Shown: positions 25,685 to 34,935, counted from the first letter of the stretch. The stretch: DNA of 40,196 nucleotides from a candidate division Zixibacteria bacterium 4484_95 (GCA_002085375.1 NATP01000006.1:1-40196); one strand, 5' to 3'. A program made the numbers and translations. Notes: generated from the letters alone by a model not told the origin.

Positions 25685-26845
25685 TTGTACACCGGCAGTT
25701 TAAAGAAAGTCGCTATTGTAATAAATTCACCTAAAAACCTTATAAAAGTGTCGCCGCTTATCGATAAAATCTCCAGATTCTATGATTCCCTTGAACCGAT
25801 AATTATATATACCGGAAAACTATTCGGAAAAAGTGATTCAGGTTACCTTTTTGACCAGCTTTCCTTACCCCAGCCCAATATCTACCTTAACATAAAATCC
25901 AGCACTTATTCTGAAATGACAGCCGGGGTTATGCTGGAAACGGAGAAATGTTTTTCCGAACTATCTCCCGATATGATAGTTGTAATAGGCGGTTCATGTT
26001 CTGCTCTTGGGGCATCGATCTCAGCAGCCCGAATGGGTATTAAAATAACCCACATAGAAGCCGGGTTACGTTGCCACAACAATATATCGAATACCGATAT
26101 CAACAGGAAACTCGTGGACAGTATATCCGACATATTTTTTGTAACCGACAGCACTGCCCATTCCAATATATTCGAGGAGGGAATTCCCGATGACAGGATT
26201 TTCTTTGTGGGTAATATCATGGTAGATACTTTGTATAAGTTTTTGCCTTTATCCCGGAAGTCAAAGATGCTTAATAAACTGGGTTTAGTTCCCAAGAAAT
26301 ATGCGATGTTGACATTACACCGCAAGTCCAATACCTGCAATTTTGATATCGTCAAAGGCATTATCTCAGCCGCCCGCCAGATTTCAGAAAAAATACCCGT
26401 GGTTTTTACATGTTATAAACGAGTCAGAAAAGAAATCGAGGAATTCGGTTTGCATAATTATTTCGATGATAAAAAGTTGATCATGTGTGATTTATCAAAA
26501 TACTATGATTTTTTGGCACTTGAGAGCAATGCCTCTTTTTTGATGACCGATTCGGGGACAATGCAGGTCGAGTCCAGTGTCTTGGGTATACATTGCCTTA
26601 CTTTGCGTAAAAACACCGAGTGGATAGTAACCGTTAAGGAGGGTTCAAATACAATTGTGGGGACATATCCCGAGAAGATCATCGCCGGGGCAGAAATGAT
26701 TATGTCCAACAAGAAAAAAATTAGGGGGGTACCGAAATACTGGGATGGAAACACCTCTGAGAGGATTGTTGAAGTTATTGCCAAATCTTTTCCCTATGAA
26801 GATCCATCAACCCGTAAAATCAAAACCTCTTCGATATCCGAATAA
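25685..26845 (+). CDS. UDP-N-acetylglucosamine 2-epimerase (WecB-like)
   Basis: Cytoplasmic epimerase expected to interconvert UDP-GlcNAc and UDP-ManNAc for surface polysaccharide synthesis. It has the GT-B-like fold with family motifs: HIEAGLRCHN near residue 124, FVGNIMVDTLY near 180, LTLHRKSN near 208 and TDSGTMQVESSVLGIHCLTL near 290. The SNTIVG segment near 320 is also conserved. The start codon is TTG, supported by AAGAGGAG eight bases upstream, and no ATG is near. At 386 aa it is normal in length. Identity to classic WecB looks moderate, so a related NDP-sugar 2-epimerase is possible. It heads the cluster and its stop directly abuts the next ATG. Confidence 0.87.
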   Translation: MYTGSLKKVAIVINSPKNLIKVSPLIDKISRFYDSLEPIIIYTGKLFGKSDSGYLFDQLSLPQPNIYLNIKSSTYSEMTAGVMLETEKCFSELSPDMIVVIGGSCSALGASISAARMGIKITHIEAGLRCHNNISNTDINRKLVDSISDIFFVTDSTAHSNIFEEGIPDDRIFFVGNIMVDTLYKFLPLSRKSKMLNKLGLVPKKYAMLTLHRKSNTCNFDIVKGIISAARQISEKIPVVFTCYKRVRKEIEEFGLHNYFDDKKLIMCDLSKYYDFLALESNASFLMTDSGTMQVESSVLGIHCLTLRKNTEWIVTVKEGSNTIVGTYPEKIIAGAEMIMSNKKKIRGVPKYWDGNTSERIVEVIAKSFPYEDPSTRKIKTSSISE

Positions 26846-27811
26846 ATGCAGAAGGTAGTAGTTACCGGAGGAGCTGGTTTCATCGGTTCAAATCTCGCCG
26901 AACTTTTGTTGAAGCAAAATTATGACGTTGTAGTTATCGACAATTTATCCTACGGCAGCATCGATAACATAAAACCGTTGATCGAACACGGGAATTTTCA
27001 TTTCGTTCAGTCCGACATTCGTCAGAAAGACGTTTTAGAACGTGTCTTTCAAAAGGCTCAGTGCATAATTCATTTAGCAGCTTACAAAATTCCCCGTCAT
27101 GGCAACTGGCTTGAGACTTTAATGGTAAACAATGACGGAACCAAAGCGGTTTTGGAGTGTGCCTGCAGGTTTGGTATCAAAACTGTACTGGCTTCCACCT
27201 CTGATGTTTATGGAAAGAACAACAAACTTCCTTTCACCGAAAATGATAACCTTGTGATGGGTTCGCCGATAGTCCGGAGATGGGCTTATGCCGCTTCCAA
27301 GGTCTTCGATGAGCAGCTGGCCATGGCATATCATGATGAACGAGAACTCCCGGTTGTCATTTTAAGGTTCTTTGGTAGTTATGGACCACATAACCATCGC
27401 TCATGGTGGGGGGGACCTCAAGCGATATTTATCGAGCAGGCGTTAAAGGGGGAACCTTTGGCCATTCACGGCGATGGAAAACAGACCCGGAGCTTCTGCT
27501 ATGTAAGTGATACAATCGAGGGTATCAGGCTGACCATGGAATCCGACAAGGCTATTGGCCAGATTATCAATATCGGTTCCGCAAAAGAGATCGATATTTT
27601 AAGTCTGGCTCAAATAATCGTAAAGATGACCGAATCGAAATCCAAGATACAATTCATGCCATACAAGGACCTCGGTAAACACTATGAGGATGTCCGTCGG
27701 CGCATACCGGATTTAACTAAAGCTAAAAGACTTTTTGGATATAAACCAAAAGTCCCTCTTGAGGAGGGGCTTAAAAGAACTATCGAATGGCACAAAGGTT
27801 TTTATGACTGA
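26846..27811 (+). CDS. NAD-dependent NDP-sugar epimerase/dehydratase (extended SDR)
   Basis: Sugar-nucleotide-modifying enzyme of the UDP-glucose 4-epimerase type. An N-terminal Rossmann motif (TGGAGFIGSNLAELL, residues 6-20) is followed by HLAAYKIPRH near 76. STSDVYG near 118 provides the Ser/Thr of the active site, and YAASK near 149 gives the catalytic Tyr and Lys. The tail carries RSFCYVSDTIEGI and an RRRIPDLTKAKRLFGY segment that is typical of the family. The start codon follows the preceding stop with no gap (TAAATG), so it is coupled to the 2-epimerase. Exact substrate is unclear; a UDP-HexNAc 4-epimerase would fit the neighbour. Confidence 0.9.
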   Translation: MQKVVVTGGAGFIGSNLAELLLKQNYDVVVIDNLSYGSIDNIKPLIEHGNFHFVQSDIRQKDVLERVFQKAQCIIHLAAYKIPRHGNWLETLMVNNDGTKAVLECACRFGIKTVLASTSDVYGKNNKLPFTENDNLVMGSPIVRRWAYAASKVFDEQLAMAYHDERELPVVILRFFGSYGPHNHRSWWGGPQAIFIEQALKGEPLAIHGDGKQTRSFCYVSDTIEGIRLTMESDKAIGQIINIGSAKEIDILSLAQIIVKMTESKSKIQFMPYKDLGKHYEDVRRRIPDLTKAKRLFGYKPKVPLEEGLKRTIEWHKGFYD

Positions 27812-27936
27812 AAATTATTCGATGGAGATTCCTTGGGCATAGCAAATTTGGTTATCAAGAAATATAACTATTCCGTGATAAACCTGTTTTTTTTAAATAA
27901 ACATTAAAAACCGGATAAGATAAAGACTGATTTGAG

Positions 27937-29907
27937 ATGTGTGGTATAGCTGGATATTTTAACATGGGGTTTGAAAGTCAGGCCCAGACCGATTTGATTC
28001 GCAGAATGGTGACTATTTTAAAACATCGAGGTCCTGATGAGTTTGGTGCTTATTTCGACAAACGCTGTGGGCTTGGTCAGGCAAGATTATCCATAATTGA
28101 CCTGGTCGGGGGAAGTCAGCCTATCCATAACGAGGATGAAACCATCTGGATAACTTATAATGGTGAGATATTCAACTATATCGAGCTAGCCGAGGAGCTT
28201 AAAAAAATAGGACACAAGTTTTATACTAATTCCGATACCGAGGTCATAGTCCACGCCTACGAGCAATGGGGTGATGACTGTTTTTCACGTTTCAATGGCC
28301 AGTTCGCTTTCGCCTTATGGGATGGCAAACAGCTTACCTTGGCTCGCGACCGGGTCGGAATCTGCCCTCTTTTTTACACCGTCAGGAACAACCGTTTGTA
28401 TTTCGGCTCGGAGATTAAATCTATATTTTGCGAAGATTCGATCAACAGGGAAATCGATTTAAAGGGTCTGGATGAGATTTTCACCTGGTGGACAACAGCC
28501 TATCCCCGAACCTTTTTTAAAGGTATAAGCGAGCTTCCTCCAGGTCATTACCTGATTGCCTCAGACAATGGAATAAAGATAAAACCTTTCTGGAGGATGA
28601 ATTTCCCTGATAGTTTCGATGATAAACCAGCTGAGTATTGGGCGGAGGCTTTGAAAGAGGAGCTAATCAAAGCCTCACGTTTGCGTCTTCGCGCCGATGT
28701 TCCGGTCGGGGCGTATCTTTCCGGTGGCATCGATTCATCGACAACCACGATTCTCATAAGAAGCTTTTCCAGTGCACCTTTGCAGACATTCTCAGTCGCT
28801 TTTGCCGACGAAGCCTTTGATGAATCTACATATCAGAACCAGATGATAAAACATCTCGGAACACAACATCACCAGACTAAATGCACATATAATGATATCG
28901 TTGAAAATTTCCCGCGGGTACTCTGGCACACCGAAAAACCAATCCTTCGCACTGCTCCTACCCCACTCATGCTTTTATCAGGTCTAGTTCACGACAATAA
29001 TTTCAAGGTTGTCTTAACGGGTGAGGGTGCTGACGAGATACTTGGTGGCTATGATATTTTCAAGGAAACTATCATAAGGGCCTTCTGGGCTAAATACCCC
29101 GATTCCACCTGGCGTCCATCTCTTTTAAGGAAACTTTATCCCACATTGCCACTATCAGGTGCGCGAGCCAAATTATATCTTGAGACTTTTTACAAAATTG
29201 GTCTGAACAAACAGGACAGGTTTTTTTACTCTCATATCCCCCGCATAAACACCACCTCCAAAATCAAGGAATTTTATACCCGGGAGATCCAAGAGACTTT
29301 GGAGGGTTACGATTCGGTGGGTTCATTCAGTAAACATATCCCTATCAATTTCTTCGACTGGCCTACCCTGTGCCGAGCCCAATATCTTGAATCGGCATCG
29401 CTTCTCACAGGTTATCTTTTATCCTCGCAGGGTGACCGGATGGCCATGGCCAACTCAGTTGAAACACGTTTCCCATTCTTGGACACGAATGTAATGGACA
29501 TGGCAGCAAAGATACCGCCCAAATATAAAATCAGGGGGCTGGTGGAAAAGTTCGTGCTAAAAAAAGCAATGAAAAACCTCCTACCCGAAAGGATCCTAAA
29601 CAGGGTGAAACAACCTTATATGGCTCCTGATGCAAAATCATTTTATCAGAAAGACACTCCCGAGTACGTAAACGAGATGTTATCAGAGAGAATGCTTGAA
29701 CGCTACGGTTTATTTAACGTTAAAGCAGTGGCCAAACTTGAGTCCAAGTGCCGAAGATACGCTGATTCATATCTTGGCTTCAAAGACAATATGGCGCTGG
29801 TTGGAATTTTATCCACTCAGATTGTATGTCATACATTTCTTGACGATTTTGCTAAGGTCAAACCTGCTGATAGGGCAAAATTCGCCATCTGGATTGATCG
29901 CTCGTAA
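27937..29907 (+). CDS. asnB: Asparagine synthetase-like glutamine amidotransferase
   Basis: Glutamine-dependent amidotransferase with an N-terminal Ntn-type glutaminase and a C-terminal ATP-dependent synthetase domain. The protein starts MCGIAGYF, with Cys2 as the glutaminase nucleophile. The PP-loop SGGIDSSTTTILIR lies near residue 264 and TGEGADEILGGYD near 362. SQGDRMAMANSVETRFPFLD near 500 completes the family pattern. At 656 aa it is close to the AsnB subgroups found in capsule/EPS and exosortase-A loci. It may make asparagine, but in this context it could amidate a glycan or lipid carboxylate (inference). It lies 125 bp after the epimerase with a weak ribosome-binding site. Confidence 0.92.
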   Translation: MCGIAGYFNMGFESQAQTDLIRRMVTILKHRGPDEFGAYFDKRCGLGQARLSIIDLVGGSQPIHNEDETIWITYNGEIFNYIELAEELKKIGHKFYTNSDTEVIVHAYEQWGDDCFSRFNGQFAFALWDGKQLTLARDRVGICPLFYTVRNNRLYFGSEIKSIFCEDSINREIDLKGLDEIFTWWTTAYPRTFFKGISELPPGHYLIASDNGIKIKPFWRMNFPDSFDDKPAEYWAEALKEELIKASRLRLRADVPVGAYLSGGIDSSTTTILIRSFSSAPLQTFSVAFADEAFDESTYQNQMIKHLGTQHHQTKCTYNDIVENFPRVLWHTEKPILRTAPTPLMLLSGLVHDNNFKVVLTGEGADEILGGYDIFKETIIRAFWAKYPDSTWRPSLLRKLYPTLPLSGARAKLYLETFYKIGLNKQDRFFYSHIPRINTTSKIKEFYTREIQETLEGYDSVGSFSKHIPINFFDWPTLCRAQYLESASLLTGYLLSSQGDRMAMANSVETRFPFLDTNVMDMAAKIPPKYKIRGLVEKFVLKKAMKNLLPERILNRVKQPYMAPDAKSFYQKDTPEYVNEMLSERMLERYGLFNVKAVAKLESKCRRYADSYLGFKDNMALVGILSTQIVCHTFLDDFAKVKPADRAKFAIWIDRS

Positions 29908-29988
29908 TGTATTGGGGTGAAAATCTATTGACCTTGATATAGAAATAGTAATAAAATGTGTTTTTAATAATAAAATAAGGAGAAGGCT

Positions 29989-31314
29989 ATGGCTCGGTCA
30001 AAAGAAGATATATTAAAGTTAATTGATGAAAATGAGATAAAATATATTCGGTTGTGGTTTACCGATATATTGGGCCGTCTTAAAGGAATCAGCATTACCC
30101 GTTCTGAGATTGAAGCCGTATTAGACCATGGACAGGGTTTTGACGGCTCCTCGATTGAAGGATTTGTCCGGATTGAGGAGTCAGACCTTAACGCTATTGC
30201 CGACCTTGATACGTTCACAATATTCCCCTGGAATATCAATTCCGAAAGGGTGGCATTGCTTTTTTGCGATATTCAAACTCCTGATGGAAAGCCATATGAG
30301 GGTGATTCCAGGTATATTTTAAAGAGGATGCTCGACGAGATAGCCCGTGATGGTTACACCGTTTATCTGGGGCCCGAGATGGAGTATTTCTATTTTAAAA
30401 GTTCACAATCTCCCGAGATTATAGACCATGGTGGTTATTTCGACTATGCCACCGTCGATGAATCCACTAAAATGCGAAAAAAAACGGTTACCGCACTTGA
30501 ATCTATAGGTATACAGGTGGAATGTTCACACCACGAGGTAGCACCATCACAACAGGAGATCGACCTAAAGTATCAGGATGCGTTAAGGATGGCTGATTTT
30601 TCCATGATATACCGCTTGGTGGTTAAGGAGATTGCCTTAGCTGAGGGATATTATGCAACCTTTATGCCTAAACCGATATTTGGTGAAAATGGTTCGGGAA
30701 TGCATGTTCATCAGTCGCTCTTCAAAAATGGTAGAAACGCTTTTTTCTCTAAAGATGATACCTATAATCTTTCCGACATCGCAAAAAGTTATATAGCTGG
30801 TCTGTTAAAACATATTAAAGAGATATGTCTGGTGACAAACCAGTGGGTTAACTCATATAAGAGGCTCGTGCCGAATTATGAGGCTCCGGTGTATATCTCC
30901 TGGGGAAGGCGCAATCGTTCCTCGCTGGTGAGGGTTCCGATGTACCGTGTCGGGCGGGAAGAAGCCACCCGTGTCGAACTTAGAAGCCCCGACCCTGCTT
31001 GTAATCCTTACTTAGCCTTTGCCGTTATGATAGCGGCTGGTTACGAGGGGGTTAGAAATGGATATAAGCTTGAAGAGCCGATTGAGGCGAACATCTTCAG
31101 TATGGACCAGAAAAAACGTAAAAGACTACGAATCGATACCCTGCCAGGCTCGCTTGAGAATGCAATCAGTGAATTTAAAAAATCGAGGCTGATGAAACGC
31201 GTTTTAGGCGATCATATATTTGAAAAATTGATCGATAATAAAATAGTAGAATGGGATCAGTACCGGATAGCCGTTACGGGATATGAAATCGATAACTACT
31301 TTCCGGTGCTGTGA
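29989..31314 (+). CDS. glnA: Glutamine synthetase, type I
   Basis: ATP-dependent ligase forming glutamine from glutamate and ammonia. The N-terminal beta-grasp domain is followed by the catalytic domain. Conserved blocks are GFDGSSIEGFVRI near residue 50, GPEMEYFYF near 126, GSGMHVHQSL near 234, NSYKRLVPNYEAPVY near 283 and RVELRSPDPACNPYLAF near 330. Length (441 aa) and the lack of an NLYDLPP-type adenylylation site fit the GSI-alpha type. AAGGAG is a few bases upstream of the ATG. It could be the housekeeping enzyme, or a dedicated glutamine supplier for AsnB in this locus. Directly after its stop codon the same frame continues as half of an acyl carrier protein. Confidence 0.93.
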   Translation: MARSKEDILKLIDENEIKYIRLWFTDILGRLKGISITRSEIEAVLDHGQGFDGSSIEGFVRIEESDLNAIADLDTFTIFPWNINSERVALLFCDIQTPDGKPYEGDSRYILKRMLDEIARDGYTVYLGPEMEYFYFKSSQSPEIIDHGGYFDYATVDESTKMRKKTVTALESIGIQVECSHHEVAPSQQEIDLKYQDALRMADFSMIYRLVVKEIALAEGYYATFMPKPIFGENGSGMHVHQSLFKNGRNAFFSKDDTYNLSDIAKSYIAGLLKHIKEICLVTNQWVNSYKRLVPNYEAPVYISWGRRNRSSLVRVPMYRVGREEATRVELRSPDPACNPYLAFAVMIAAGYEGVRNGYKLEEPIEANIFSMDQKKRKRLRIDTLPGSLENAISEFKKSRLMKRVLGDHIFEKLIDNKIVEWDQYRIAVTGYEIDNYFPVL

Positions 31315-31440
31315 TTAGAACTGGTAAGTTTTATCGAGGAGACATACGGCTTTACTGTTGAGGATGATGAGCTTGTGCCGGAAAACCTCGACTCGGTAAA
31401 CAAGTTGGTTAATTACATAAACAGGAAAAGGCAACATTAG
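31315..31440 (+). pseudogene. C-terminal half of an acyl carrier protein (N-terminus and phosphopantetheine Ser missing)
   Basis: Directly after the glnA stop, in the same frame, 41 codons read LELVSFIEETYGFTVEDDEL and continue with PENLDSVNKLVNYINRKRQH before a TAG. This is the helix II end to helix IV of an acyl/peptidyl carrier protein. The usual first 40 residues, including the DS(L/T) serine that carries phosphopantetheine, are absent, and no start codon or ribosome-binding site is seen. It sits just before an acyl ligase gene, where XrtA-type loci have an intact carrier. A deletion joining the glnA end to the middle of the ACP gene would explain it; an assembly join is also possible. 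Confidence 0.75.
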
Positions 31441-31456
31441 TGCAGGAACGAAGCGT

Positions 31457-32998
31457 ATGTTAGTTCATCACTTCCTTGAGGAAAACGCTGAAAGGTTTCC
31501 ATACAAGGATGCTGCTATTCAATTGGGAGGCAGAATAAGTTACCTGGAACTGGAAGCGGCTGCCAATCGCCTTGCCAATACCCTCATAGATCTGGGTATC
31601 AAATCTGGTGACAGGGTCGGTATCCTTATGGAATCATCCATCAAATACATTATAGCTTATTTTGGTATATTGAAAGCAGGTGCTATTGTGGTTGGGCTAA
31701 ATACTCAGAGCGCTATCAGAAATTTTCGCAATACTTTGAGAGATTGCCAGGTTTCAGGTTTGATAATTAACAAAAATATGGCTCATATCGTTAAAGAAAT
31801 ATACGCCGATCTGCCATCTTTAAACTTCGTCGTCAGTGAGAGTTCATATAGCCATTTTCCCAAGGATGTCGAGGTTGTTTTCCTGCTAGATGCCCAGCTT
31901 AAGGGTGACCCATCAAGGCCTGCCGTGGCTATCAAGGAAGATGATATCGCCCAGATAATCTACACATCGGGCACAACTGGCTCACCCAAAGGAGTATCTC
32001 TTTCCCATAAGAACCTTTATGCCAATACTTCATCCATAGTAAAATATCTTGACCTAAAACCCGATGACAGGGTGATGGCTATATTACCGTTTTTCTATTC
32101 CTATGGCAATTCGCTATTATTAACTCATATGTATTGCGGTGGTAGTGTAGTTATCGATAACAGGTTCGCCTATCCGAACATAATACTTGATATAATGGCC
32201 CAGGAAAGAGTCACCGGCTTTTCCGGAGTACCATCAACCTTTGCCATTCTAATGCACAAATCGAATATACACAATTACCGTTTTGAACATTTGCGATACA
32301 TCACCCAGGCTGGCGGGCCTATGTCACCAGCGTTGACTCAAAAGATCATGGAGGTTATGCCCCATATAAAGATATTCATCATGTATGGTCAAACCGAGGC
32401 GTCAGCCAGATTGTCTTATCTGGAACCTGATAAACTCTTGGAGAAGATTGGCTCGATCGGTAAAGCCATACCTGGAGTCAAACTTACTGTTAAGGATGAA
32501 AAAGGAAAGGTGTGTAGACCTGGTGAGGTCGGCGAAATCATCGCCTCTGGAGATAACATCATGGTTGGTTACTGGAACCAGCCTGAGGAGACTAAAAAAG
32601 TTCTCAAGGAGGATGGCCTTCACACCGGTGACTTAGCCAAAACTGATGAGGATGGCTATCTGTATATAGTCAGCAGACGCTCGGATATGATAAAAAGCGG
32701 AGCCCATCGTATATCCCCCAAAGAAATAGAGGAGGTTCTGGCAGAATTCCCGTCGATTATCGAATCGGCGGTAATCGGCGTACCGGATAAAATCCTGGGC
32801 GAGTCTCTTGTTGCTTTTATTGTACCAAACGGAAAAATCGATACCAAAGAGCTGAAGAAACATCTTCGGTTGAATCTGGCGGTTTTTAAAATTCCCAGGG
32901 AATTCATCCAAGTGAAATCTCTTCCAAAAACTTCATCTGGTAAGATAAAAAGATTCGAGCTTGTTGAAAAATATAAAATGAAAGCGAAGACATCATGA
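31457..32998 (+). CDS. AMP-forming acyl-CoA/acyl-ACP ligase
   Basis: ANL-superfamily enzyme that activates a carboxylic acid as acyl-adenylate and transfers it to CoA or a carrier thiol. Motifs are present in order: IIYTSGTTGSPKGVSLSHKN (P-loop, near residue 170), MYGQTEAS near 310, HTGDLAKTDEDGYLYIVSRR near 390 and the catalytic-Lys tail KTSSGKIKR near 500. Length (513 aa) is normal. It resembles ligases of exosortase-A loci, which in those systems work with a neighbouring ACP; here that ACP is truncated. The next gene overlaps its stop (ATGA). Substrate is unknown. Confidence 0.9.
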   Translation: MLVHHFLEENAERFPYKDAAIQLGGRISYLELEAAANRLANTLIDLGIKSGDRVGILMESSIKYIIAYFGILKAGAIVVGLNTQSAIRNFRNTLRDCQVSGLIINKNMAHIVKEIYADLPSLNFVVSESSYSHFPKDVEVVFLLDAQLKGDPSRPAVAIKEDDIAQIIYTSGTTGSPKGVSLSHKNLYANTSSIVKYLDLKPDDRVMAILPFFYSYGNSLLLTHMYCGGSVVIDNRFAYPNIILDIMAQERVTGFSGVPSTFAILMHKSNIHNYRFEHLRYITQAGGPMSPALTQKIMEVMPHIKIFIMYGQTEASARLSYLEPDKLLEKIGSIGKAIPGVKLTVKDEKGKVCRPGEVGEIIASGDNIMVGYWNQPEETKKVLKEDGLHTGDLAKTDEDGYLYIVSRRSDMIKSGAHRISPKEIEEVLAEFPSIIESAVIGVPDKILGESLVAFIVPNGKIDTKELKKHLRLNLAVFKIPREFIQVKSLPKTSSGKIKRFELVEKYKMKAKTS

Positions 32999-33963
32999 CA
33001 TATTCTATTGATGCTTTGAAGCTCGATTGCCCGAAGGTTGTTGAGGAACTGGTAAAGGTTTTACAGCACCAGGTTTATATCTTGTTAAAACGTGCCGGCG
33101 CAATAGTCGGAACCTCAGGAGGAATCGACTCATCGGTTGTGGCCGGTCTTTGCGCAAAGGCTTTTAGCCCTAAGAAGATGATGGGAATTATAATGCCTGA
33201 TAAGGATTCATCATCGGAATCGACAGATATGGCCATAGAACTTGCCAAGACTTTTGGCTATGAATACATCGTTAACGACGTTACAACAGCCCTTGAGGGC
33301 GCGGGATGTTATCGTCTACGCGATGAGGCTATTCGAAAGGTTTTCCCCGAATACAAAGAGGGTTGGAGGGCAAAGATCGTTTTACCTACCAACATCCTCG
33401 AGAAAAACCGTTTTAACATATTCAGACTTACGGTTACTCCTCCCGGGGGACAACCCATGACAAAACGTCTCCCCTTGAAAGAGTATTTGCAGATCGTGGC
33501 TGCCTCGAATATGAAACAACGTATCCGGATGCTTACTCTTTATTATCATGCCGAAAGGTTAAATTATGCCGTTATAGGCACCGGCAATAAAAACGAACAT
33601 GACCAGGGGTTTTTCGTCAAATACGGTGATGGAGGAGCTGACTGTAAACCGATTGCCCATTTATTTAAAACGCAGGTTTTCCAGCTCGGGGAATTCCTCG
33701 GCGTCCCAAAATCGATTCAGAATCGCATACCGACAACCGATACTTACCCCGATGAACAGACGCAAGAGGAATTCTTTTTCGGTTTGGAATTTAAGATTAT
33801 GGACTTATTGTGGTTTGCCAAGGAAAACAATGTGCCAATTGATGAGGTTTCAAAGACAACAGATTTAAATCCCGAGCAGGTGCAGAGAGTCTGGAATGAC
33901 CTTGACCAAAAAAAAAGAACCACTGAATATCTGAGAATGCATCCATTGATGGTTATAAGATAA
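32995..33963 (+). CDS. NadE-like, ammonia-type NAD+ synthase family protein
   Basis: PP-loop ATPase of the NAD synthase family, which adenylates a carboxylate and converts it to an amide. The PP-loop is VGTSGGIDSSVVAGL near residue 39, and VIGTGNKNEHDQGFFVKYGD near 196 is the conserved substrate region. No glutaminase domain is attached, so ammonia would come from elsewhere. At 322 aa it is longer than housekeeping NadE (about 275). The usual PSADLWPGQTDE loop reads PTTDTYPDEQTQEE, and an extra segment lies near 140-165. Overlap with the ligase stop (ATGA) shows it belongs to the glycan locus. It may amidate a pathway intermediate rather than NaAD; that is inference. Confidence 0.85.
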   Translation: MTYSIDALKLDCPKVVEELVKVLQHQVYILLKRAGAIVGTSGGIDSSVVAGLCAKAFSPKKMMGIIMPDKDSSSESTDMAIELAKTFGYEYIVNDVTTALEGAGCYRLRDEAIRKVFPEYKEGWRAKIVLPTNILEKNRFNIFRLTVTPPGGQPMTKRLPLKEYLQIVAASNMKQRIRMLTLYYHAERLNYAVIGTGNKNEHDQGFFVKYGDGGADCKPIAHLFKTQVFQLGEFLGVPKSIQNRIPTTDTYPDEQTQEEFFFGLEFKIMDLLWFAKENNVPIDEVSKTTDLNPEQVQRVWNDLDQKKRTTEYLRMHPLMVIR

Positions 33964-34067
33964 AAAGCTGTGTTTAACTCCCTGGATAATACTTTTTGTT
34001 GATATAAATGCATTTTACCATTTTGGGTATAGTTCTTTGTATTTTGGATAATCGGGTTTTATAGGCG

Positions 34068-34931
34068 ATGTTCTCCAAGATGAAAAACGTTCTAAGCTTT
34101 GATGTAGAGGATTATTTTCAGGTTACAGGCATGGAGCCAATAGTTAGTCGCGATGACTGGGAAATATATCCATCAAGGGTGGAACAGAATACACAAAAAG
34201 TGCTTGAAATTCTCGGTCGCCATAATGTCAGAACCACCTTTTTTATCCTTGGCTGGACAGCGAAAAGACATAAGCAACTGATAAAACAAATAGCTAATTC
34301 GGGACATGAAATCGCCTGCCATGGTTATAATCACAGGCTTGTCTATGACATGACGAACGATGAATTTATCTCGGATATCAAACGGGCTATAAACTTATTA
34401 GAGGATATTACAGGCCAAAAAATATATGGCTTTCGGGCGCCAAGCTTTTCGCTCGATGCTGACGATATCGAAAAGTTCGAGATGATGGCCGAGCTTGGTT
34501 TGAAATATGACTCCTCACTTTTTCCGGTAAGACACTTCCGTTACGGCAAAACCGGACAGATCCCCCTTGTACCATTCGACATAAAGAAAGGTGACCGGGT
34601 TGTAATAAAAGAGTTTCCCATAACAGTTGTAAATTTTCTGGGGAAACGAATACCTGCCGGAGGAGGGGGTTATTTCCGCCTATATCCGAACTTCTTCATT
34701 CGCCACAATTTCAAAAAGGTCAATGCTGAAGGCCGGCCGGTGATAATATACCTTCACCCATGGGAACTTGACCCGGACCAACCACGGATAAAAGGGATTG
34801 GGCTTGGAAACGCTTTCAGGCATTACTTGAACCTGAGTAAAACCCAATCCAGGCTGGAGATGATTTTACAGGAATTCGAGTTCGAATCCTTTGTTGGATT
34901 GATAAATAACATGAAATTCGATAAGTGTTGA
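34068..34931 (+). CDS. Polysaccharide deacetylase, DUF3473/XrtA-associated type
   Basis: NodB-homology (CE4) deacetylase expected to remove N-acetyl groups from a surface polysaccharide. It starts MKNVLSFDVEDYFQVTGMEP (from an ATG at 34080; 34068 adds four residues), the hallmark start of the subgroup found in PEP-CTERM/exosortase loci. Further motifs are TTFFILGW, HEIACHGYNHRLVYDM (metal-binding His pair), YGFRAPSFSLD and YDSSLFPV. The C-terminal HPWELDPDQPRIKG block is that of DUF3473. The 287-aa length is typical. It sits 104 bp after the NadE-like gene, so it may be transcribed separately. No signal peptide is seen, which is normal for this subgroup. Confidence 0.9.
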   Translation: MFSKMKNVLSFDVEDYFQVTGMEPIVSRDDWEIYPSRVEQNTQKVLEILGRHNVRTTFFILGWTAKRHKQLIKQIANSGHEIACHGYNHRLVYDMTNDEFISDIKRAINLLEDITGQKIYGFRAPSFSLDADDIEKFEMMAELGLKYDSSLFPVRHFRYGKTGQIPLVPFDIKKGDRVVIKEFPITVVNFLGKRIPAGGGGYFRLYPNFFIRHNFKKVNAEGRPVIIYLHPWELDPDQPRIKGIGLGNAFRHYLNLSKTQSRLEMILQEFEFESFVGLINNMKFDKC

Positions 34932-34935
34932 TCAA

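Noticed and set aside
34874-34888. GAGTTCGAATCCT, resembling a tRNA T-loop
   Set aside because: It lies inside the deacetylase coding sequence, and no acceptor, D or anticodon arms can be drawn around it.
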